Assembly (NCBI GenBank): GCA_900312665.1 | Contig: ONZQ02000008.1 | Coordinates: 1,426,001-1,490,000, forward strand | Length of the DNA: 64,000 bases | Direction: 5' to 3' | Source of the DNA: Cephalotrichum gorgonifer | Lineage: Eukaryota; Ascomycota; Sordariomycetes; Microascales; Microascaceae | Notes under the pieces: generated by a model | The model's input: only the letters and a program-made list of their open reading frames with translations | What the model was told of the DNA's origin: nothing | Database searches by the model: none | Shown here: piece after piece, positions 56,880 through 64,000 of the stretch | How the letters are laid out: each line of letters starts with the position of its first letter | Numbering within the stretch: position 1 is the first letter of the stretch | Program-made: the position numbers and the translations under genes

Positions 56880-57791
56880 ATGTCCAAATCACCACCCCAG
56901 GACTCTCCCCCTCCCTACCAACAACTCCCGCCGCCGGCCCCCATCCCCTCGTCCTCCCAGACCCCTCCACAAAACCCCCTAACGGCCCACCTCTCCTCCC
57001 ACCTCGCCGCCCTCCCCTCCCTCATCCGCTCCTCCCAGCAAGCCCACCTCTCCGCCCGCACCGCCCAGGAGATCACCCTCGTCTCCCTCCTCACCCCGCA
57101 CATAACCTCCCTCCTCCACGCCTTCGCAACCCGCCCCTCGCTCCCCTCCCTCGCCGAGCTGACCCTCGTCCCCGCCGACGCCGTCCCGAGCGACTGGAGC
57201 TTCACCACCTCAACCGTCGATAACGGGCGGCCCAGGAAGGACGCCGACGAGATCCGGAGGCTGGAGAGGGTGAGGGTCGACAAGGAGGCCGTCGAGACCC
57301 TCTTCTCTGGGGCGAAGGGTGAGGACGAGGAGGAGGGCGAGGGAGTAGACTGGCATGGCGAAGGGAAGCCAAAGGCGAGGCCGGACGCCTACTTCGACGA
57401 CTGGGGGAGGTGGGGAGACGACAAGGACGGCGGCCAGGGCGCCCCGCCCGAGTGGCTCTGGTTCAGCAACGAGGAACTCGCCACCCGCCTCGCGAAGCTC
57501 CTGCAGCCTGCCCCGACGAACGTGCCCGCCCCCCCGCCCCCACAGCCTCCCGTCGAGGCGCGGGGACCGCCCCCGTCCAGGCAGGCCCGGTGGGGCGCGT
57601 TATTCCGGAGCCCCGACCCGCTGGAGCCCGCTAGGAAGCCTGCGCCCGTCAGGAGGGGGACAGAGACCGAGGTGGGCGTCGGGATGACGGTTCGTGCGGA
57701 GGAGGTCACGTTTAGGAGGGAGAATGAGATGGGTATATGGGAGAGTCGGAACGGGTTTGGCATCGTGGTCAGGGTGCGGGGGAGGAGGTGA
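56880..57791 (+). CDS. Conserved fungal hypothetical protein
   Basis: A single-exon gene of 303 residues. The start follows an A/C-rich leader with the usual fungal Kozak-like CACAATG. The N terminus is Pro/Ser-rich (SPPPYQQLPPP), followed by Ala/Leu helices around residues 35-80 and a charged region with a DWGRWGDD Trp cluster. Another Pro-rich linker precedes a conserved basic C-terminal end (EEVTFRRENEMGIWESRNG) that resembles a recurrent fungal C-terminal motif. I know no function for it. No signal peptide or membrane segment. It runs convergent with palA, 288 bp apart. Confidence 0.8.
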   Translation: MSKSPPQDSPPPYQQLPPPAPIPSSSQTPPQNPLTAHLSSHLAALPSLIRSSQQAHLSARTAQEITLVSLLTPHITSLLHAFATRPSLPSLAELTLVPADAVPSDWSFTTSTVDNGRPRKDADEIRRLERVRVDKEAVETLFSGAKGEDEEEGEGVDWHGEGKPKARPDAYFDDWGRWGDDKDGGQGAPPEWLWFSNEELATRLAKLLQPAPTNVPAPPPPQPPVEARGPPPSRQARWGALFRSPDPLEPARKPAPVRRGTETEVGVGMTVRAEEVTFRRENEMGIWESRNGFGIVVRVRGRR

Positions 57792-58079
57792 GGAGGAGGA
57801 ATTGTTTAAGTGATTTTGTAGATGGGCGAGGAGGGAGCGCGAAGATACCACCGAATGAGAACAACAGGTGAAATTGTGCTCTGCCATCTCCTACAGGAAC
57901 CAGCGACCTTGCACACATAAGTAAAGAAATATGGTATCATGTTCTATTTACGAAGGACACACCAATAACCCCGGAGACACTCCATCTACCCAGCCCTTCC
58001 TTTTATTTTCCCTTCTACTCCGACCTCTTTAACACACGAGGCTCGAACCCAGATTTCATCTCCTGCCTCGCTCAACAGA
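57792..58079. other. Convergent gap between hypothetical gene and palA
   Basis: 288 bp, AT-richer, holding both 3' ends; nothing else seen. Confidence 0.6.
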
Positions 58080-61000
58080 TTAGCCAAACTTGATCCCCGC
58101 TCCAGGATTCCACGTCCCCTTCGCCTTCGTCGGCGATCCGCTCCTCGCAGGCGCCGCCGATGCGAACTTGATCCCCGCGTCGGGTGTCCACATCCCCTGG
58201 AGGGGGGCCACGGGGCGCGGCTGCTGAGGCGACACCGTCGAGTCGGCCCAGGACCGGTAGGGCGGCTGGGGCTCGGGCTGTGCTTGGGCCTGTGATTGTG
58301 CCTGAGCTTGAGCTTGAGCTTGAGCCTGCGTGGCCATGGCGGGGGGCGTCTGCCCTGAAGCCACCTGCGGCGAGAAGTACCCCTCCGATGCGCCGGCGTT
58401 GTATGTCGCTGCGGGGGGCGAGTGCATCGGGGACCGGGATATGTTCAGAGTCGACAGCGGGGGGAGGGATAGTTCCCTATTGAGCACCAGTTAGCACACC
58501 TAATCCGAACCCAATTCCGTTTTCAGACCCCATTTTGAGCTCCAAAGAACGCACCGAGCCAACGACGGCCTCGACGCAAGGTCCGCTTGAAACCAAGGAC
58601 CATCTGTAAAAGGGATATGAAGAAGAAAAAAATGCAGGGGGAACTCACTCCTCGAGACTCCGCGCCTCCATCCTCCTGTGATTCGCCCACGTCCTCGCCG
58701 AGTCCCGGAAGATCTGTCCCACGATCTTACTCAGATCATTATAGAACTTCCTCCCGACCTCCAGGTTGCTCACGATGTCCTTGTACCGGAAATACCCCTC
58801 CTCCAGCCTCTGCAGCATCTCCTCCCTCGGCTGCGTGCTCCCGTCCTTGACCCTCTTCTGGCTCTCGAACTCCCTGTTCACCCTCGTCACCTCCGCCAGC
58901 AGCCTCTCCTGCTCCACCTCCTCTTTCTTGATCCCCTCCACCTCCGCCTCGTACAGCCTGTCCAGTCTCTTCTCGAGGAAGTCCTCAAAGTGCGCGGGCA
59001 CGAGCGTCGTGGACGGGTACGTCCTCTCCAGCCGCGCCGCCTCCTTCTGGATGTCCGGGCGGACGTCGTCGGCGCGGGCCTTCTCCCGGAGGGCGTCGAC
59101 CTTCTTCCGCCGCCGCGACTCGAGGCGCAGGACGTCGTTGTAGGCCCCCCGCAGCCGCCCTATGACCGCCTTGAGGTTCTCCGGTATCGTCGCCTGCATG
59201 CTGCTCGGCACCGCCGACATGAGCTTCCTCTCCGGGCCGGCGAGGAGCGCGAGGGTGTCCCTCACGGAGGCGAACTTCTCACGCACAACCCCGTCGCTAC
59301 TGAGGCTCGTAGCGAAGTACCCCTCGATCTCCCGCGCCTGCTCCCTCAGCTGGGCGCCCTGTGGGTCCTCTGCGCTCGTGGGGCGGGTCCAGCGGTCTGT
59401 GCCGTACTTTGTTCGCAGCCTGTTGTCCTCCTCCTCCTCGGAAGCGAGGATCTCCAGCCCCTCGTCGTAGATAGCCTTGTCCGCCGCCCGAATCTTGTCG
59501 ATGTCCGCGAAGCTCTTGGTGATCCGTGAGAGCGCATCAGCCTGCCGGAGCTCATCGGCGTGCTGTGTGAGGCTGTGCGGGAGGCCGAGGGGCTTCTCGA
59601 GCGCCTGGAGGGAGCCCGGAAGGCCGAGAGTCGCGAGGGTGGTGTGGACGCCTTCGGTGAGGGATTCGAGGGAGTTGATTATGGTCTGGTTTAGGAGGCG
59701 GTCGCGGCGCTCTTCGTAGATGGAGGTCGCCTGGTGGACGGAGAAGGGAACGAGGCGGGTGAAGAGGGCGGCGCCGAACTCGGCTTTGTCGCCAAGGTGG
59801 TCGAAGGGATGGGAGACCTGAGGTGGGATGCGGGGCTTGGTCAAGTCAGCGCGGTCAAGGAGCGCTAGGTCGGTCTTTGGGGGGACAGCATCTAGGTCTT
59901 GTTAGAAAATTGGGTTTGTTTGGGTGGTAGGGATGGGGAGTAGTAGGGGCCGTTATGGGGCTCCTCGAAACAAGGGATTATGCTTGTCGGGGGCTTACGG
60001 TAGTAGATTGTGTCATTATCCTTCTCGGCACGCTTCAGGTCTTCCTCGACCTTCCGCCTGAGGGCTTCCATTTCCTTAACGGCGGACTTGTATATATACC
60101 CATTCTTGGCGACCCCCAGTCCCGTGACAACGCAGCTCACAGCGTCCTTCAACCTCGCGACCTCCTCCCCGTACTTCTTCTTCTCCAAGCAGTCGCGTGC
60201 GGCGCGATACTGCGCCGCGGAGGCAAAATGGTGGTGCTTCGCGCTCATATGGTATATCCACGACAAGCTAATCCCGTCGGTCTTCTTCGCCTCCACGCAT
60301 GCTTGATCGTAGTAGTCCGATACCTTCGCCGCTATCTTAGCGATGACGGCATCGGAGTTCTTGCCACCCGTCACGATCTTCTGCCAGGCTGACTCTTGCG
60401 CCTGGGCGAGCGACAGCTGGGCAAGGGAGGCGAGGGTGTGGGCGTCCATGTCATCGGGGGGGTCGGACATGCGGAGGTCGGGCAGGACTTCCGTGGACAT
60501 GTGGGTGAGGACACCGGCGGCGAGGGAGAAGTAGTTCGCGGCGGACTTGAAGCCCTCGTCGGTGCCCGTGGCGGAGGAGATGGCGAGCTGGGAGTAGAGG
60601 GCCGCGAGGTTGTAGAGGACGTTGAGGAGTTCGAATTTGAGGTTGTTGTGGGTAATGGGGCGGTCGACATTGTATCCTGTGGCGGGGTACCAGGTGAAGT
60701 CGGCGCCGATCTGTAGAAGGGCGAGAGAGGGGAATGTTAGCATATCGGCCCCAGATACGTTTTGAAGCGGCCGTGGGAGGTTGGGGCGGGGGGGGAACAG
60801 TTGTGGATTGTGAAAGCAAAGGAAGGGGTGGGCATACGTCTATTGGGAACTTGCCCCCCATCCAGACAAGCTGCGCGGCGTACGCCTGTAGCTTCTTGAT
60901 GCCACTCGGGTGGGCCTCCCGGACGTTGACGGCGTCGCGGCGGAGGGCATCGACGACCTCGAGGTCCTGGCGGAACATTTCCGGGTGCTGGTCGTACTTG

Positions 61001-61192
61001 GCATTGATGTACTGCTTGATGGCGGACGACAGCGAGAGCTGCGAGCCCTTGCGGAAGGGTATTGCGATCATGGTTGATCTGGGCGGCGGTTTAGGGTTAG
61101 TTGGAGGCATGTTGGGGGGCTAATATTTGGGGGCGGGGGAGTGATGATGGTGAATTAAGTTGCTTTCGGGGTGCGTGGACTTACGTCGCCAT
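58080..61192 (-). CDS. palA: pH-response regulator PalA/Rim20 (BRO1-domain protein)
   Basis: Five exons on the minus strand, 61192-61185 (8 nt), 61078-60838, 60710-59999, 59891-58649 and 58476-58080, give 866 residues. PalA sits on the endosomal ESCRT-III surface and presents PacC/Rim101 to its protease in ambient pH signalling. The BRO1 domain is clear: IPFRKGSQLSLSSAIKQYI, YDQHPEMFRQDLEVVDALR, AAQLVWMGGKFPIDIGADF, LNVLYNLAALYSQLA and WIYHMSAKHHHFASAAQYR. A V-shaped coiled domain follows (residues about 400-720; LPGSLQALEKPLGLP and YKDIVSNLEVGRKFYNDL). The tail has a QA-dipeptide tract and WTPDAGIKF/WNPGAGIKF repeats. The 8 nt first exon (ATG GCG AC) is chosen since it gives MATSTMIAIPF, matching the usual N terminus; starting at the second ATG is the alternative. 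Confidence 0.94.
58278..58332 (-). repeat. QA hexanucleotide repeat in palA tail
   Basis: On the coding strand the units GCTCAA/GCYCAR encode consecutive Gln-Ala pairs, with a few substitutions. Length polymorphism between strains is plausible. Confidence 0.85.
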
Positions 61193-63819
61193 TCCGGATC
61201 TTGGGGCGCGGATTGCGCGTGTTTCACGGGTTTGTCGCTAGGATGTCTGGGTGAAGCGACGCGGGGAACGGTGATGATGTTTTTGCGAAGCGAGGGGCAG
61301 GAGCGAACGATGAGGTCATCATTGTTGATTGGTGGCCAAGGCAACCAACCAGTCACGGGCGCCCGTTCATGTTCCCATCCCTGCACGCACGGGGTCGGGT
61401 CGTCAGCGCCCGCAACCAGCCCGCCAGGTGCCAGCACAGCGGGTATTTCAGGTGGTAGCCGGCAGGGGCCGGGGCACGGGGACACCCTGACAGCTGCAAC
61501 CCGGGACTGCTGGCCGCTGTTATGTGTCGTATTTTGGCGTCGATCTGTCGCTCTGCCTTGATTACTGGTTGGCCTTATTGATTCCCGCAGGGCTAGGTCT
61601 GAGGGCTATCGCCACGGTCAGCGCACCCCTTGGTGTTGTTTTCTAATCAGGTTCACGACTCTCCCCCGGAGCCTGCAAATGATCTGCGCTTCTCATCATC
61701 CAAACTCATTCCATTCCAAGTCGATGGGGAAATCCATTGGACTCTTGTTTCCACCGCCTTGGCGCCTTTGACTGGGCTAACTCTCTCGGAACCTCGCTTT
61801 CGGTGTGCTGAGAGTCAATCGGCCTCGCTTCATCAAAGGGCCATGCCATCCTCCTGAGATCGATGCCATGCAATACATTACAAAGATTATAACCATCCCG
61901 GTAATGCCAAAAGTCTACACGATCCACACCACCCGTTGGAGCAGTGCCTATAACCCCATTCAGGGAGATGATCTAGATACCACTTGGAGGGTAGAAGGTC
62001 GCTTTACACCGGACTAGAAGAAGACTATATTCAAAGATATCAAAAAGTGCATTTCCTTTCTCCGCGAGCTCCAGTCTCTGGAAGAGTATCTAGCTCCATC
62101 TGCTCTTCAAAGTCCTGCCTATGGCGGTCGCATCAGTGTTCTTTCCTCGGGGCCTTTCAGCCATTAATTATGGCTTCTCTTCATTGTCGAGGACACGCGT
62201 GCAATGTGTCGCGCGATTTCTTGGCGAGGAAAAAGAAAAGGTGCATACCACCTCGTATCGATATCCTCCATGTTATCATTGCTTCCTCTCTCTCCCATCT
62301 TGGCGAATCGATGTTAACGAGGGGGGTGTGTGGAGTGCTGTTAACACATCAAATCAACACCTCCCCCTGTTTGTTTGAGTGGATCCACTGGTCAGGTCTC
62401 ACGCACAGACAAAATTTGAAGCTCCTCGGCACTATGTATGTATCAGTAGCAGGTTACACTCCCCACGGGGGATGTGGAATTTGGGGGACGATGCGGCCGT
62501 TTACAAAATAACATTTTGACCTTGTGCCTATAGTAGACTCCATAATATCGGACTTTCAAATTCGACCAACAAAAGGACCACCTCTCCCCCTACCAAAGCC
62601 AAACGCCCCTACCCCTGACCCGAGATCCAACCAGAATCCAGCATCGCCCCCGTCATCCGAATACGTGCCTCTGATATCTCAGAATGTGACAGGCACTTGA
62701 TAGCTTTATCTTTGACTAACAGCAAACCCGTCAATGCTGTCAGTACTACTAATAATAATAAGCGTACGTGCTCACACGGCAAAGGAAACTGATCGACGGG
62801 GGGACGTTATCATGATCATGCAGGGGTGCTTAGCGTCATCATGCAGGGCCAAGCCGACCTTTCGGGTATGAGATCGGCTGCTCCACCGGGGCGGTAGTAC
62901 TGTGGCCACTGGCAGCGCTAACATGCACCTCCCTCGGGGAATCGTCAAATTTCCGGGTCCGGGGTCTGCCTCCCGGGCTTACTTCTGGCCCTTCCCACTG
63001 CACTCGTACGGAGCCGAGGGAGTCGTTCAGCTGAATGGACCCCTGTCCCATGATAAGGCCTCAGTGTGTCTGTCTGGGGGGACTGGGGGGAAAACGCCAA
63101 AAGGCCTCATCGGTTATCTCGAATGCCGCCGATCGTTGCCCGCATAGTGGTGGCTGAACGCTATTCTCCGCCTAGGATGGTGGGGCCGTTACCCCCTTGA
63201 GCTTGCTTACAGGACGAGTCGGGCGGGTCATTATATCTTGCCAAGAGCGCGAGATATTCGACTCGTGGTTGCTCGTTTAACTCACCCTAATGATCTCGAG
63301 CGGGACCTGAGGGCCTACAGGCACTTGAGACTAGCAAACCTTATTGCTTTTCGACGGGCGCGTGACGGGACCCGCTTTGATATGCTTGCCATAGCTCCCC
63401 CACGCTGGCTCCCTTGGTTCAGCCTCGGCTACCCTGCTCCATGCTCCTTGCGTCCGAAATGGGCTATCATGCAGTGCTGTCTCCTATTAGTGATCACTGA
63501 TTAGTGTCATGGTGTAGAGCACAACGGCGTAATATCCTCGATGTCGATCATCGAGATAAGGGCGAGATGGGGGGAAGCCAAGAGGGACAACACGACCTCT
63601 GGATCTTTGCAAGATAGTGCTCTAGATGAGTCTAGATGATCCGGAGGCAGAGTCTGTCGAGTATAAGAGAGAGTGTTGTTCGTGCCCTTTTTTGCCTATT
63701 CTTTCCTCACTCACCAGCCACACAGCCATCCAGTCCAGTCTTTACAGTCCGTCTCCTCTTATACATACTCGCCTTCAGTTCCTCTTCGCCACACCCCTCA
63801 ACACACACCAATAGCCAAA
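61193..63819. other. Intergenic region right of palA
   Basis: 2.6 kb with no supported gene; open frames are short and random-looking. The palA promoter lies at its left end and the secreted-protein promoter at its right, with a CT/CA-rich leader at 63690-63819. Confidence 0.55.
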
Positions 63820-64000
63820 ATGCGTTTCTCCATCGTCACCCTCCTCACGGCTGCCCTCGCCGGCACTGCCATTGCCGCCCCCTCCAGTAAGAAGATCCCC
63901 TTCCTCCTTCCTAGACTCATCCGTGAACTCTCCTAATTCATCCTCTCAGATGTCCAGAGCCGCTCGCTCATAACCGACGTCGGCAAGCTCGTCGGCGGCC
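63820..64000 (+). CDS. Secreted protein, 3' end outside window
   Basis: Exons 63820-63886 and 63950 onward. The first encodes a clean signal peptide (MRFSIVTLLTAALAGTAIAA), and the GTAAGA donor and TCAG acceptor keep frame into NVQSRSLITDVGKLV. Only 39 residues are visible. The leader is that of a short secreted fungal protein; a hydrophobin or small effector-type product cannot be judged from this fragment. The ATG sits after a CACACCAATAGCCAAA leader that fits strong fungal start context. Confidence 0.75.

Noticed and set aside
61335..61340. GCCAAG word, a PacC-type site, upstream of palA
   Set aside because: A six-base word is expected by chance many times in this window, and palA is not known to be strongly PacC-controlled.
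1..64000. Transposon, tRNA, rRNA or CRISPR content
   Set aside because: I searched by eye for terminal inverted repeats, transposase or reverse transcriptase motifs, TTC-loop tRNA signatures and 5S boxes, and saw nothing convincing; a covariance-model scan could still find a tRNA.

Overview
The window is nuclear DNA of a filamentous ascomycete (Pezizomycotina). The basis is short GT-AG introns of about 50-100 nt with CTAAC-like branch sites, GC-rich third codon positions, and genes with clear fungal counterparts: palA/RIM20, a Pin4-type R3H/RRM protein, H2A.Z, an RNA-silencing RNA-dependent RNA polymerase and a CDH-type cytochrome domain. The class (Sordariomycete, Leotiomycete or another) cannot be fixed from sequence alone. 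Sixteen protein genes are supported, two of them cut by the window edges, plus a few weak reading frames. No rRNA, tRNA, CRISPR array or intact transposon was seen.

Layout. 1-2986 (-): the 5' three quarters of a kinesin motor gene, followed by a 5.9 kb gene-poor stretch. 8874-10433 (+): a CorA-like membrane protein without the usual GMN signature. 11585-14104 (+): eme1. 14580-15504 (-): a histidine-phosphatase (phosphoglycerate-mutase-like) protein. It shares a 303 bp divergent promoter with mre11 at 15808-18136 (+), so two recombination and repair nucleases lie within 7 kb. 20165-22377 (-): a Pin4/Cip2-like RNA-binding protein. 25500-26475 (+): histone variant H2A.Z. 29751-31261 (+): an F-box protein that also has membrane segments. 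32610-36797 (+): the RNA-dependent RNA polymerase.

The second half begins with an EthD-like/alpha-beta hydrolase fusion (37896-39530, +) and a small secreted CDH-cytochrome protein (39803-40641, -). An ankyrin protein (42839-45361, -) and flotillin (47815-49375, -) follow. Next is a more accessory-looking segment (51971-55373). It holds an uncharacterised F-box-like, zinc-knuckle-like protein facing a predicted PD-(D/E)XK nuclease-like protein with degenerate repeats in its tail. The window ends with a conserved fungal hypothetical (56880-57791, +), palA of the ambient-pH pathway (58080-61192, -), and the first exons of a secreted protein cut at 64000.

There are no operons. The genes are independent units, with shared promoter space only at the phosphatase/mre11 pair. 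The observations most worth following are the apparently broken splice acceptor in the phosphatase gene, the tandem SP-rich modules in the Eme1 tail, the nuclease-like/F-box-like convergent pair, the F-box plus membrane protein, and the shared GTCACGTG sites near three genes.
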